From Pomphorhynchus laevis (lineage: Eukaryota > Acanthocephala > Palaeacanthocephala > Echinorhynchida > Pomphorhynchidae), in assembly GCA_012934845.2 (NCBI GenBank), contig WNNJ02002420.1, forward strand, positions 167,927 through 231,926: a stretch of 64,000 nt of DNA, read 5' to 3'. Made by a program: the position numbers and the translations under genes. The notes under the pieces were generated by a model. That model ran no database searches. It saw nothing but the letters and a program-made list of their open reading frames with translations, and had not been told where the DNA came from. Positions 42,449 through 53,155 of the stretch are shown piece by piece; position 1 is the stretch's first letter; every line of letters starts with the position of its first letter.

Positions 42449-43486
42449 GTGTCACTCTTAATTCACTACGGCGTCCGTCGTGCAATCTGCTCTTGGATTG
42501 AAAATTTTCTTTCATTGCGTACGTTTAAGGTAAGAGTTGGTGAGTCTTTATCTGCAGAAAGAAGTATGTCGACAGGTGTCCCTCAGGGTTCTGCATTAGG
42601 TCCTCTATTATTCATCACGTTCCTTAACGATTTACTCTTACGTATTGAGAACTCTCACTTGGCATTCGCTGATGATCTTAAAATTTGGACTACTATACGA
42701 GATATTGATGACTGTAATTCTTTACAGGCAGACTTGGATCGCGTTCATGATTGGTGCCGCTCTACTGGATTACATCTTAACGTTGATAAGTGTATACTTA
42801 TGAGGATGGGTAAAAAATCCAGTAATTTTACATATCATATCGGAGATGTTCTTCTCACTGAAGTATCACATCATAGGGATTTAGGAATTATCATGCAGGC
42901 ATCATTAAAAACTAAACTTAATAGTGAAAGAGCAATAAAAAGCGCTACTCGTGCACTATATATTGTAAAGAACTCATTCCTTAAGATTACCACTAATGTC
43001 TTTAGAAATTTGTTTAACACGTTGGTTCGTCCGCATTTAGAGTACGCAATTAAGGCTTTTTTCCCGGTCACCAAACAAGAAAGGACAGATATAGAGTCAG
43101 TCCTAAGGCGAGGTTCTCGTTTATGTTCGAATGCGAGATTGGATTACGCATCTCGATTAGATTTGCTAAGAATTCAACCGATGTCATCACGATTTTTATT
43201 TCTTGATTTGATAGGAATGTATGCACTTGTACACCGGTTAGACGGTTATCCGAGTGGTTCGATCACATTACGTTCATCGATTTTGAGAGGTCACAGCAAA
43301 ACTGTCTATAAAACAAGACATGGTAGCTATTCAAAATGCTGGATAATGTTGCACAGGGTACTTAATATGTGGAATTCTTTGCCTGAGGAAATTGCTTCCG
43401 CCCGGAGTCTGCATTTGTTCAAAAAATTATTAAAGACATGGATCATTAAGAAGACGAGAAACGAGTCATGGACATATTTGCAGTGA
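42449..43486 (+). CDS. CR1-like reverse transcriptase, C-terminal half
   Basis: This 345-codon uninterrupted frame is the end of the split ORF2. RT blocks: SLLIHYGVRRAICSWI, GVPQGSALGPLLF, SHLAFADDLKIWTT (catalytic FADD), GLHLNVDKCILMRMG, HHRDLGIIMQASLKTKL, VRPHLEYAIKAFF and a C-terminal MWNSLPEEIASARS. Motif A lies just upstream in another frame (around 42400: the LDFSKAFDRVPH-like segment is split), so it is a relic frame and not a complete enzyme. It is closest in style to the RT at 8000-10186. Confidence 0.82.
   Translation: MSLLIHYGVRRAICSWIENFLSLRTFKVRVGESLSAERSMSTGVPQGSALGPLLFITFLNDLLLRIENSHLAFADDLKIWTTIRDIDDCNSLQADLDRVHDWCRSTGLHLNVDKCILMRMGKKSSNFTYHIGDVLLTEVSHHRDLGIIMQASLKTKLNSERAIKSATRALYIVKNSFLKITTNVFRNLFNTLVRPHLEYAIKAFFPVTKQERTDIESVLRRGSRLCSNARLDYASRLDLLRIQPMSSRFLFLDLIGMYALVHRLDGYPSGSITLRSSILRGHSKTVYKTRHGSYSKCWIMLHRVLNMWNSLPEEIASARSLHLFKKLLKTWIIKKTRNESWTYLQ
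42518..42652 (+). repeat. 135-bp direct repeat within CR1-like RT, copy 2
   Basis: This is the functional-looking partner of 42258-42392. It encodes RTFKVRVGESLSAERS, then STGVPQGSALGPLLF, in the correct place before the FADD box. Confidence 0.9.
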
Positions 43487-43606
43487 TTTTTATTTTTATT
43501 TTGCTTGTTGACTTCTTTTTCTTCATTTCTTATATTTTAGTTTTATCATTTTTAACTGTGATCAGGCAAAATAGCCTTATGGCTTAGCCTTTTTTAAAAG
43601 AAAATA

Positions 43607-44530
43607 ATTTATTACAAAATTACATTTTGCAGGATTCCCTGAAAAGGGTAGAATTGGATTATAATTTTACTTTTTTATAATAACGGTTTTACGCGGTCAT
43701 GTGTGAAATAATCGGCATTGCTGATTTCAGTACATGATTGGCTTTCCCCTTGTTGAATATGGAGATCGTAGACAAGCAGAGGCGGCCCGAACCAGTTCAA
43801 ACGAGATTCTTTTCTTCTCAGCGAGAGAGATTCCGCATATTTGCCTTCCAAACTGCTGGAGTTTTCTGCGATTCGTGATGCCAATCTTTTCAAAACAAGA
43901 AATGCGTCCTTACCAAAGCCCCGGATGTCAAAAACACTAGTGGTACAAACTTTGCACGTTCGAATATCTCCACCCGTTCGCTGTATTTGGCTCTTTCCTT
44001 TTCTCATTTCACTCAAAGGCGGAATTGGTACTCTTACTGGCAGTCAATTGAGCAAGTATTGAAAATATATTTACGTCAAAAAACGTACGCTCAAATCGAC
44101 TGCACTCGAGACCAGAGCACACTATATCCAGACGGGCTTTGTCGTTCCGAGTGGTAGTTGAAGCTTCGAACTCTATTTCGGCTTGACGGGCGAAATGTAG
44201 GGTATATCCCAACACCCGAACATACTCCAGAAAGCTCGTTTGCGATAATGTTTCTGATTGCATCGTGGTGAATCGATTGTAAACCTCCACGTTTACATGC
44301 CAAGACATGGGTCAGGTTTTGGGAGGCTCCACATATAATATTGATTTCATTTAACCGATCTGGAGTCCACACATATCGTGTGCATAGCCCATCTCTGAAC
44401 TGGGTTGCAGTTAATCGAAACTGTTGGTTGACGAGGGGCAATGAACTCAGCCATCCAGATGATCCTTTTCTTGATGCATGTGATTTTTTTCCTGGAAAAC
44501 ATTTCTGTCACTCTGAAATGATGTTTGACT
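43607..44530 (-). mobile_element. RT-RLE retroelement, RLE half (split by copy F)
   Basis: The minus strand encodes WLSSLPLVNQQFR and ATQFRDGLCTRYVWTP. The knuckle and RHN-like block follow (ICGASQNLTHVLACKRGG, IHHDAIRNIIANEL; 44091-44441), then TTTRNDKARLDIVCSGL and RFERTFFDVNIFS (44009-44308), and a decayed C-terminus (43675-43900). The 3'-UTR hairpin CCCTTTTCAGGGAATCC is on the reverse strand (~43630-43646). RHN reads HHD. The RT half lies at 48431-49440 beyond copy F. Confidence 0.8.
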
Positions 44531-44652
44531 CAAACGATTACTCATCAAAAAATTTACTCGTAAAAATTTTCTTGATTACATACACTAATTACACTTAAAC
44601 ACACACCTAAACAACATCGACGACAACCATTGAAATACATTCTTACAAGTTT

Positions 44653-44796
44653 ATGGGAGGACGTAAGAAAACAACTAAGACCGACACCAACTATGGACAA
44701 CTGCAAGTACAGTGCTCGATACACGACTGCAGCGTCTGGACAACAATCACCTGCGACAAGAATAAGGCTAAAGAAGACATCGTATGTGGTTTTTGA
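44653..44796 (+). pseudogene. L2-like ORF1, N-terminal PHD-like segment
   Basis: This short frame from ATG encodes MGGRKKTTKTDTNY, then VQCSIHDCSVWTTITC and EDIVCGF, and ends at a TGA. In copy B the same place reads CGVCANTLIRD, so the TGA replaces the cysteine after CGF. The pattern CxxxxCxxWxxxxC...CxxC resembles the second half of a PHD finger, a domain known from ORF1 of some CR1-group LINEs. Upstream lie ACACTTAAACACAC and a CATCGACGAC string that resemble the RT-RLE leader. Confidence 0.7.
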
Positions 44797-44928
44797 GCAA
44801 ACAAACTAATCTGCAACCTTTCCAATAAGCACATATCAACATCTAACATGTCAATTCAAACTACCCTCGTCGTTTCTAATGTCCTTTCTCCACCCACCGA
44901 CTCTGCCACCATATAAACTTCCCATTCC

Positions 44929-45813
44929 ATGTCATCTTCACTCCCCGACACCCCACGTCCCGTCCTTCCCGTCTCGTTTCTCAATAACTTGCATCCATCA
45001 ATCAAAATCACCTCCACCAACCTCCACTATCCTTCCACTCATAACCTTTCCTCACATCGCTTGCCACCCTCTTTATTATCATTATCCTCTATGTCTCCCG
45101 TCGTCAAACCAAATCCCTCCAAATCATCAATTGACAGCTCTTCTATCGTGATCTCACCTACTCACGTCAGTCGTCCTCCTTTACGGAAGCGCTTTGCTTC
45201 TCGCGATCGTTGCGTCATTGTTACTAATATCACGCCTTCAAACTCCTTATCTCCACAAGCACGTCTGGACCACGATGTTTCCGCCTTCAGATCCATCCTC
45301 TCGTCTATTGTTCCTGCGGATAAACCATCCTTTTTCAAGGACATTTCTCCTGTCGCATTCATCCGTCTAAACAAATCTTCTCAATCTAATCCTTCCCAGC
45401 CCCCTCTCCTAAAAATTGTTTTCAAGCATTGCTCTCACGCGTCTTCTGTCCTCTCTCAACGATTTAAACTCATGTCATCTTCAACCACTCGAATTTTCCT
45501 CGATCGCGCCCCTTCTGAAATCGCCCTCGGTCTCCTCAACACTAGATCTATTGTCAATAAATACGATTTCATCCTCAACCTATTCACAAAGCAATCCATC
45601 GATCTCTTCTGCCTCACCGAATCCTGGCACTTAGATTCCGACGAGCTTTCCATTCGCCGTCTGCTCTCTGCCGGTTGCTCTCTAGTCGAATCCGCCCGCT
45701 CCCTCAGCTCATGCTCTTCTAAATTCTCTAATCATGGCGGCATCGTTCCATTCGCGCGTCACCCCGCGTCTCTTCGCAAAATCAATTCCCCTTTTCAGTC
45801 CTTGCTCTTTTGA
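44929..45813 (+). pseudogene. L2-like ORF1 RRM-like part joined to endonuclease start
   Basis: The 294-codon frame includes VSRPPLRKRFASRDRCVIV, NITPSNSLSPQARLDHDVSA, FIRLNKSSQSNPSQPPLLKI and VFKHCSHASSVLSQRFKLM, an RRM-like ORF1 core. It then passes directly into ALGLLNTRSIVNKYDF and LTESWHLDSDELSIRR of ORF2. The join is caused by the deletion at ~45522; copy B keeps ORF1 and ORF2 as separate frames. The product, if made, would be an artificial ORF1-ORF2 chimera, so it is treated as a pseudogene. Confidence 0.75.
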
Positions 45814-46942
45814 ATTGCTCACTTGTCGTTATTCTAACCCGATCACTCTAGATCTCGCCAATGTATACCGTCCTGGTTCATCAGCTCCTACAGCCTTATT
45901 TTTTATCGAACTCGCTGACCTCCTTTCTCATTGTTCTTTGTCCTCAATCCCTTCACTCGTTCTAGGCGACTTCAATATCCGCCTAGACCGCCCCTCTTCC
46001 ACGGATTCCATCCGGTTCATCAACAATCTATCCAACTACAATTACAAACTAATCTCCACTGCCCTCCTCACACATATACTTGGTGGGGCAATCGACATCA
46101 TCGCTGTACCTGATCATTTTGCTGCCTACACCTCACTGTCCGTGTCTGATCCTGGTCAATCCGATCACTTTCTTATCATCCTAGATCTCACTCACAACCA
46201 CACCCCTCCTCACACACCTACAATCCTACGTCGCCCTTGGAGAAATCTTGACCTCTCCCTTCTCCGCTCTGCCTTACTCAAATCGTCTCTATCATTACCC
46301 ACAATAACATATTCATCTCCTCACGATCTCGCCTTTCTTTTCGACTCTGAACTCACATCCACTCTCGATATTCTCTTGCCCTTCAAATCTCACCCACACC
46401 GTCGCTTGCACCGTGCCCCATGGTTTGACATCCAATGCCTACTCTCAAAGCGTCGACTCCGTCATGCTTTTCGAGTCTATCACCGCTCTCTCAGACGCGA
46501 TTTCCGCTCGATCACTCCGTCTTTCCGTGATTCCTATCTTGCTCTTCGCCGGTCTCATCTCCACCTACTACGTACCAAATGCAACTCCTTCTGGCAGCAT
46601 AAAATCATCACTTCATTCAACTCTAAGACTCTCTGGCATACTTTTAACTCAATCCTGGCTTGTTCCTCTTCCCCGCGCAACATCAATGCTAATGATTATT
46701 CGTCATTTCTCCAGACTAAAGTATCCACGCTGCTCTCTCACACCCGGTCTCCATCCTATCCCACTCTGCCAGTCTACACTCATCCTTCCGGAACTCTTTC
46801 ATCTTCTCCCTGTCTAACCTACAGAAGTATCATCTGTCCTTATGTCCTTACCCAACAAAACCTCACCTGCCGATCCCCTGCCTACTCACATATTAAAATC
46901 TATATGCTCATCGATATTCCCATTTCTCACAGCCTTGTTTAA
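45734..46942 (+). pseudogene. L2-like ORF2 endonuclease and connector, copy F
   Basis: The 402-codon frame covers most of the endonuclease (CRYSNPITLDLANVYRPGS, LGDFNIRLDRPSSTD, DIIAVPDHFAAYTSL, QSDHFLIILDLTHN) and the connector (RAPWFDIQCLLSKRRLRHA, HRSLRRDFRSITPSFRDSY). It then shifts frame shortly before the RT. The endonuclease of this family nicks the target DNA; the GDFN and SDH residues are present, while its first motif (LTESW) lies in the preceding frame. Confidence 0.82.
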
Positions 46943-48430
46943 CTCGTCCATCCGCAGTCGTATCTTCCCTTCACACTGGAAATCCGCAATCGTTCGTCCC
47001 ATCCTTAAGAAACAATCGCTCGACTCCTCCCTTCCTTCTAGCTATCGCCCCATTTCACTACTCCCTACTTTTCTAAGCTCTTAGAACGCCTCATCTTCAT
47101 ACAGATCAACGCTTATCTCTCCTCATCCAATCTGTACCCTCCTTTCCAATCCGCTTTCCGCTCTAATCACTCCACAGAAATCGTCTGCATGAAAGTTTAC
47201 AACAACTTACTCATTTCTCGATACAAGGCTCTATATAGTGTTCTCATCTCCCTCAACCGTTCCTCCGCCTTCGACATTGTCGACCACTCCGTCCTCATTT
47301 CTCGCCTTCGTTATGATTACGGTTTTTCTTCCTCCTCCGTAGCATGGTTTGCCTCATATCTATCCGACCGTTCCTTTCGCGTCTGTTCTAATTCATTATC
47401 CTTAACTCCCATCCCTATTTTTTGCAAGGTCCCACAAGTTTCAGTCCTAGGTCCCCTGCTTTTCTCTCTTCTGCTTGGCGATCTCTCTCCGTATATCAAA
47501 CTTTACTCCTATAACGTCATGCTATACGCCGATGACGTCCTCATCTATGCTCATGCACCCGCACATCGCATACACGATATCGGCATTTCTGCCTCGAACT
47601 GTCTTTCTTCTATCTTCAAACGTCTCTCCAATCTCCATATAGTTCTAAACCCCGACAAGTCCAAAATAATGTGAATCCTTCCCCGTAAACCAAAGATATC
47701 TCCTCCCACTGTATCTTTTGCCTTATCGATAATCCCTATAAACCACAGTCTCACTTTCGTAGGCTTCCATTTTGATGATCACATTTCCCTTAAACCCTTC
47801 GTCCGTGACAAGGTCCGCTCATCTAACTTAATTCTCCGTGACATCCGCCGTATCCGCCCTCTTATCGACTTCCGTTCTTGTATGTCTCTTCTTTCATCGC
47901 TTCTCTTCCTTAAAATCAATTACTGCCTTAGCATTTTCGCCAATTTTCCAAAATCCATCATCCTACCCCTACAACGAATAATCAAAACCGCCGTTCGAGT
48001 GCTCTTTCGTCTCCGTCGCTTCGACCACACATCCACATATTTTGCCCAACTCTCCTGGCCCACCATCCACATCCGCATCAAACTCCGCCTTCTTCTCGTT
48101 ACTTTTCATCTCATCGCTGCCGGCTTCCCATTGTTCATCAACCTTCTTTTTTAGACGACACTCGCCATACCTCGCTATCGCTGCGTTCCAGTCATACCAT
48201 CTTACTCCACGTTCCTAATTAATCCAACAACTACGGTCTCCGATCATTCCTCGTCACCGCCTTACTCGCCTGGAATCAACTCCCTCTCGACGTCCGCCGC
48301 GCCCCCTCCTTTATCACATTCAAACACCTCCTCCGTTCACACCTTCTCGACACCTGATTTACAGATTTGTTTTTTTGTGGTCATGTAAGCGTGCGCTGAC
48401 ACGCATTTGCCACGTTAAAATAAATCTTTT

Positions 48431-49440
48431 TTTTCATCACATTCCAACGTTCGTTCGCAAGTCCTTTTAATGTCCTTGCATGTAACTCCCGTAAATCTAC
48501 TCAAATTAGGTAAGACTTGTAAGTATCACTGATGGTCCTAGAAGAGATGTATGTTATATTTACAGGGACTGTTGGGTCTATAATTTCCATTCCTCCCAAA
48601 CCAAGTGAGCATGTCACTACTCTGATCTGCTCTTCTTTCAAAACTTGATTCGTTATTGAGGGAATCAAGCGATTGATAAGGGTACTTTGGAGAGGCGTTA
48701 GGTCTGATGGCATGCAATCAACTGTCCTCGTGAAGTGCGACCATTTAAATTAAACTGATTTTGTCAAACCAGTATATGCTGCCTGAGGATCATAATCCGC
48801 AATAGTTGCCAATATGTGACAGATCTCAGACCATTTTTCAGATGCCCTCTTTGTGGCTGACGATATGTAAGTGTCCGTTCCGATGGGAACTCCTAAGATC
48901 GTAATGCCTTCGATTAAGAAATGGATTTGATATGACGGGAAGTCCGTAGGACTTAATAAGCTCCGTGAAAATAATTGCGTCTTAGATGCGTTCACATGGT
49001 ATCCATATTTTGGGCCGAACTCATGTGAAATATTCCATTTTGTATGTAAATCTTGGAGTCGGCCAACAAAATTTGCATCATCTGCAAACCATCTCTGTGT
49101 TACGTCAGGAACTGCGTTCTGAATAGTCGAAATGAGTGTCAATGTATCCATTGCAAATGCAGCCATCGCAAAGGGATCACCCTGTGTAAAACCCTCCGTG
49201 CTGTAGATACTAACTCAACCCAGTACGAGTTGAGTTGGGAAAGCGTATAGATTCCAAAGCACAGTAGCTCACGAGGGAGCAATAAAATACATGTTATATA
49301 GCGCTGCTCCACTATTGACTGCGTTGAAACTAAGCCATGTAAGAATAATAATAGTGGGTTAGTATCGAACATTAGTATTGAGCTTTGTACCAAGCGTATA
49401 TATCGGGCATTAGAATCAAGTCATAGTATCTACGAAGATT
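48431..49440 (-). mobile_element. RT-RLE retroelement, RT half (split by copy F)
   Basis: The minus frame at 48750-49166 encodes AAFAMDTLTLISTIQ, RWFADDANFVGRLQD (catalytic FADD), YGYHVNASKTQLF, ILGVPIGTDTY and AAYTGLTKSV. The frame at 48501-48713 encodes PSDLTPLQSTLINRLIPSI and LGLGGMEIIDPTVP. The adjoining upstream sequence carries the TEGFTQGDPFAMA block. Downstream it continues at 44530 with WLSSLPL after the copy F insertion. The N-terminal cysteine cluster is not seen. Confidence 0.8.
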
Positions 49441-49555
49441 TATGGAGAAGGATGATACCTTTTTTGTTGTTGTTATGAACATCGAATAAATTTATTAAGA
49501 TAACTGTTCAAATCCCTTGAGATGAGACTATTTCTTTTATCTAAATAAAAAAAAT

Positions 49556-50795
49556 CATAAAAGTGTACAACGACTTACTCATTTCTCGAGACAAGGCTCT
49601 ATATAGTGTTCTCATCTCCCTCGACCTCTCCTCCGCATTCGACATTGTCGACCACTCCGTCCTCCTTTCTCGCCTTCGTTATGATTACGGCTTTTCTTCC
49701 TCCTCCGTAGCATGGTTTGCCTCATATCTATCCGACCGTTCCTTTCGCGTCTGTTCTAATTCATCATCCTCCCCTCCCATCCCTATTTTTTGCGGGGTCC
49801 CACAAGGTTCAGTCCTAGGTCCCCTGCTTTTCTCTCTTCTGCTTGGCGATCTATTTCCGTTTATCAAACCTTACTCCTTTAAGGTCATGTAATACGCCGA
49901 TGACATTCTAATCTATGCTCATGCACCCGCACATCGCATACACGATATCGGCATTTCTGCCTCCAACCGTCTTTCTTCTATCTACAAAGGCACTCCAATC
50001 TCCATCTCGTTCTAAACCCCGAAAAGTCCAAAATAATGTGGATCCCCCCCGCAAACCAAACATATCTCCTTTCACTGTATATTTTGCCTCATCAATCATC
50101 TCCATAGTCCACAATCTCACTTACTTAGGCTTCCATTTTGATGATCACCTTTCCCTTAAACCCTTCGTCCGTGACAAGGTCCGCTCATCTAACTTAATTC
50201 TCCGTGACATCCGCTGTATCCGCCCCCTTATCGACTTCCGCTCTTGTATGTCTCTTCTTTCATCGCTTCTTTTCCCTAAAATCGATTACTGCCTTAGCCT
50301 TTTCGCCAATTCTCCAAAATCCATCATCCTACCCTACAACGAATAATCAACACCGCCGTTCGAGTGCTCTTTCGTCTCCGTCGCTTCGACCACACATCCA
50401 CATATTTTGCCCAACTCTCCTGGCCCACCATCCACATCCGCATCAAACTCCGCCTTCTTCTCGTTACTTTTCATCTCATCGCTGCCGGCTTCCCATTGTT
50501 CATCAACCTTCTTTTTTAGACGACACTCGCCATACCTCGCTATCGCTTCGTTCCTGTCATACCTTCTTACTCCACGTTCCTAATTACTCCAACAACTACG
50601 GTCTCCGATCCTTCCTCGTCGTCGCCTCACTCGCCTGGAATCAACTCCCTCTCGACGTCCGCCGCGCCCCCTCCTTTATCATATTCAAACACCTCCTCCG
50701 TTCACACCTTCTCGACACCTGATTCACAGTCTTGTTTTGTTGTGGTCATGTAAGCGTGCGCTGGCACGCATTTGCCACGTTAAAATAAATCCTTT
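49556..50795 (+). mobile_element. L2-like LINE, copy G (5' truncated)
   Basis: The plus-strand copy starts within RT (KVYNDLLISRDKALYSV) and covers motif A (SLDLSSAFDIVDH), CGVPQGSVLGPLLF and the YADDILIYAHAPAH region. It carries on to the C-terminus (SNNYGLRSFLVVASLAW, ending at LLDT). Frames are 49563-49892, then 49915-50346 and 50204-50722. A TAA just before YADD and two indels break it. The tail hairpin GCGTGCGCTGGCACGC is at 50754-50769, followed by TTTGCCACGTTAAAATAAAT. The sequence is close to copy A and young. Confidence 0.88.
50754..50769 (+). promoter_or_regulatory. L2-like 3'-terminal RNA hairpin
   Basis: GCGTGC-GCTG-GCACGC forms a 6-bp stem. Every 3'-complete copy has it just before TTTGCCAC and AATAAA. 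Copy C has GCGTACA-GCT-TGTACGC (15583-15599), where a G-C pair is replaced by A-T on both sides. In LINEs the RT recognises the RNA 3' end, so this is the likely recognition structure. AATAAA after it may serve as the poly(A) signal. Confidence 0.65.
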
Positions 50796-51090
50796 TTTAA
50801 AGAGATATCGTGAGGTTATTGTTCTCCGTTAGAACCTAAATTAAACGGCCAAGCTGCAAAATATACGGGAATTTTGCAAGTAAGATGTAATGTTTTGGCA
50901 TCATCACTAACAGCAACACCACTTCTCATTTTACGGTGTCTATTTGATTTTTAGCAGCAATATCAGGAGTTAAAATATCATGTTTGTATATGCCAGGATG
51001 AAACACAATTCAGTAATATTCGCGTATTTTCGAGATGCTTGTACATAATTTGCCAAGCTAGTGATATGTGCTACGACCATTGATGCCTTT

Positions 51091-51573
51091 TTCATGTCTT
51101 ATTTTCTCTTGTAATTTTATGTTGGAAACTCAATCCGTCATGTACATTCTTAAGAGTTAGCTCGGTTGTCACTGTTTGACAGATTTCAATGAGCTGTTTC
51201 GCTAAAATATTCTGAATTGCATTTTGGCGAATAATTGATAAATCTTTATCAGTTATTGACAAATCTTCAATGACACTACAGCATTTCTGATTGAGAGTAT
51301 TCCGCACACATTGATAATGTAACAAGTGTAGTATCAAACATATCGGCACATATCGCATCGGTGAATTCAGTGAGTCTCATGCGAAATGTTTAGTGCCCAT
51401 TGTTATTTGGATCCACTACTTGTTGGCCTCGTGGATTTACGTTAAATCTGATTCAACTATACCGTTGTATAGTTTGATACGTTCAACTTGTTTTCTTTAT
51501 AATTGATAAATCTTTATCAATTATTGATAAATCTTCTATATTACACTACAGCATTTCTAACCGAGAGTATTCC
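51091..51573 (-). mobile_element. RT-RLE remnant, tandemly duplicated, left of LINE insertion
   Basis: The minus frame (51092-51358) encodes KDLSIIRQNAIQNILAKQLI and EICQTVTTELTL, a decayed RHN-IRD-EPxL block of the RLE region. A segment from ~51238 recurs from ~51508 (period 270 bp; GAGAGTATTCC at 51293 and 51563). The second unit is cut at 51573 by the I-group LINE and resumes at 55402. Confidence 0.72.
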
Positions 51574-51708
51574 ATATAAATAAATAAAGACTTTGTTAAC
51601 TAACACAGAAACACATCAAAAAATAAAATAAAATAGTATAAGACACAATCCGAGTTTAGACAATATCTTCTTTGCATCTTCTTCTTTGTCTTCCCTGCAC
51701 TTACGGCC

Positions 51709-53114
51709 TCAAATCCAAAGGGATCTGATCCCCCAACCGATCCAACACGCCGACTTCCGACTAAACCACCCAGGGTCTTTCACCCCCCGAATAGTCCAGT
51801 CGGCACGGACTATGCTGGGTAAACGAGAGACGAGGAGCTTAAGAAACCTTAGCCTTTGCTCTGGGGGACGTCCCCTCGAAAAGAAGACTAATCCCGAAAT
51901 AGCCCAGGTGCCCCAAAGGCGCACCTGAGTTTTTTCTTTCAATGACATATGCTGGGCCCGTTTCAGAGCCCATCTAGCTTTCTTCAGGATACGTTTAAGT
52001 CTATCCAGGTCAGCTTTCGTCTACTAGTTCACGCAAACGATGAACCCCATGTATTTTACTCGACTTGTAATGACAGGGAGTGGTTGATTAATCAAAATGT
52101 AATTGAGGGCAGATAGTGCTAATCTCTTAAGCTTTTGCTTTGTTGCAGGGGCGCCATGAAAGACGACTACCTGCCATTTTGCGGAGTTTAAAATAAGATT
52201 GGACTTGGGTAACTGGTCTTTTAATCTTAAAAAGAAACGGCTGATGTCCGAGACTATGTCTTTGCACCTGCGTCGAGAAAACAGGGCTGTGGTATCATCA
52301 GCATATACCACTAGTCGTTGTTCGCGTTTAAATATTTTAAGGAGTTCAATCTATGCAGCAAGATATAAGATAGGAGAAAGTGGGGAACCTTGAGGCACAC
52401 CCGTAATAGGGTAGAACTGGCGCGCATCAGGGTCATCATCATAGTAAAATCGCTTGGTGTACAGCAGTATCTCCACCCTGTTAACAATTCTCGCAGGCAA
52501 CCCGAGGGACCTTAGAGAAGATATCACAAAGGAAATGGAGATACGGTCAAATGCAGCAGAAAAGTCGACGAAAACAGTCACAACTAAACGATAGCTATTC
52601 TCCCGACAAAACTGTTCCACTTCACCTACTGCTGAATGGACCGAGCGACCTTTAACGAACCTATGAAAACCAGGAGGGATCAAATTACGCCTACTCAGAT
52701 AGTCGCGAATTTTACACGCAAGCGCTTTATCGTAAATCGACACGAGGGCATTTTGAATCGAAATGGGTCGCAGATCTTTAGGGCATGAGCAGGATTTTTT
52801 CTTAGGAATAAAAACACGCTTACTAATATTGATGCCTGCTACATCGGATGGGGAAGCTAAAAGCATGGCGACGGCCACCTCTCTCTTCTCTGATCAGCTG
52901 TCAAAAGCTGACAGACCCGAGAATAAAGTGAAGCGACGGATTTGGAGGTGCCCGGGAGTGGACCTAATGAGTTAAGGATATCCGTAACAGATAGATCCCT
53001 ACTCCTGAAGTTACACCAAGGCGGGATTGGTTGAGGTGATTGAGTGGCTCCATAGTTGTGTAGGACTAGTCTCTTCCAAAACTTGTCAAGGCCTACATTC
53101 CCTATCAAACCCAA
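51709..53114 (-). pseudogene. I/Jockey-group LINE ORF2, RT part, broken
   Basis: The pieces in order on the minus strand: a connector (52857-53114; LHNYGATQSPQPIPPW); RT motifs KRVFIPKKKSCSCPKDLRPI, VDFSAAFDRISISFV (motif A) and GVPQGSPLSPILYLAA (52351-52878); then a TAG where a Trp or Gln is expected; then MVYADDTTALFSRRR (catalytic YADD) and LILNSAKWQVVVF (52024-52311). The C-terminal block at 51709-51948 has FLKLLVSRLPSIVRADWTIR. There are at least one stop and two frame changes, so the enzyme is dead. Confidence 0.82.
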
Positions 53115-53155
53115 TGCGCTATCCTTCCAGCAAAAAACTTCTTTTTGAAAATCTT

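Larger units (their letters stand above)
41706..43606 (+). mobile_element. CR1-like LINE, 3' part (RT and 3' UTR)
   Basis: This is the continuation of the element at 38345 beyond copy H. It has a pre-RT connector (ESEIAESLVDSFHSPSTIV), the segment RLDRFGSPGPDDMS, then a 225-bp palindrome insertion (41938-42162), RT with a 135-bp internal direct repeat, and an open RT frame to 43486. The 3' UTR has GTGATCAGGC and the AGCCTTATGGCT hairpin (~43573-43585), as in the CR1-like copy at 7926. The finger and palm motif A segment is disordered around 42200-42450 by the duplication. Confidence 0.82.
44531..48430 (+). mobile_element. L2-like LINE, copy F (most complete copy)
   Basis: It runs from the 5' UTR to the hairpin tail (48386-48430). 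The coding order shows the family plan: ORF1 with an N-terminal PHD-like motif (ATG at 44653), a Ser/Pro-rich linker and an RRM-like domain (45174-45480); then ORF2 with APE endonuclease (LLNTRSIVNKYDF, LTESWH, VLGDFNIRLDRPSSTD, SDHFLIILDLT); then connector, RT (DIVDHSVL, YADDVLIYAHAPAH) and C-terminus (ending near 48354). About 180 bp at the ORF1-ORF2 junction (~45522) is missing relative to copy B. Several frameshifts and stops break it. It is inserted into an RT-RLE copy. Confidence 0.9.
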
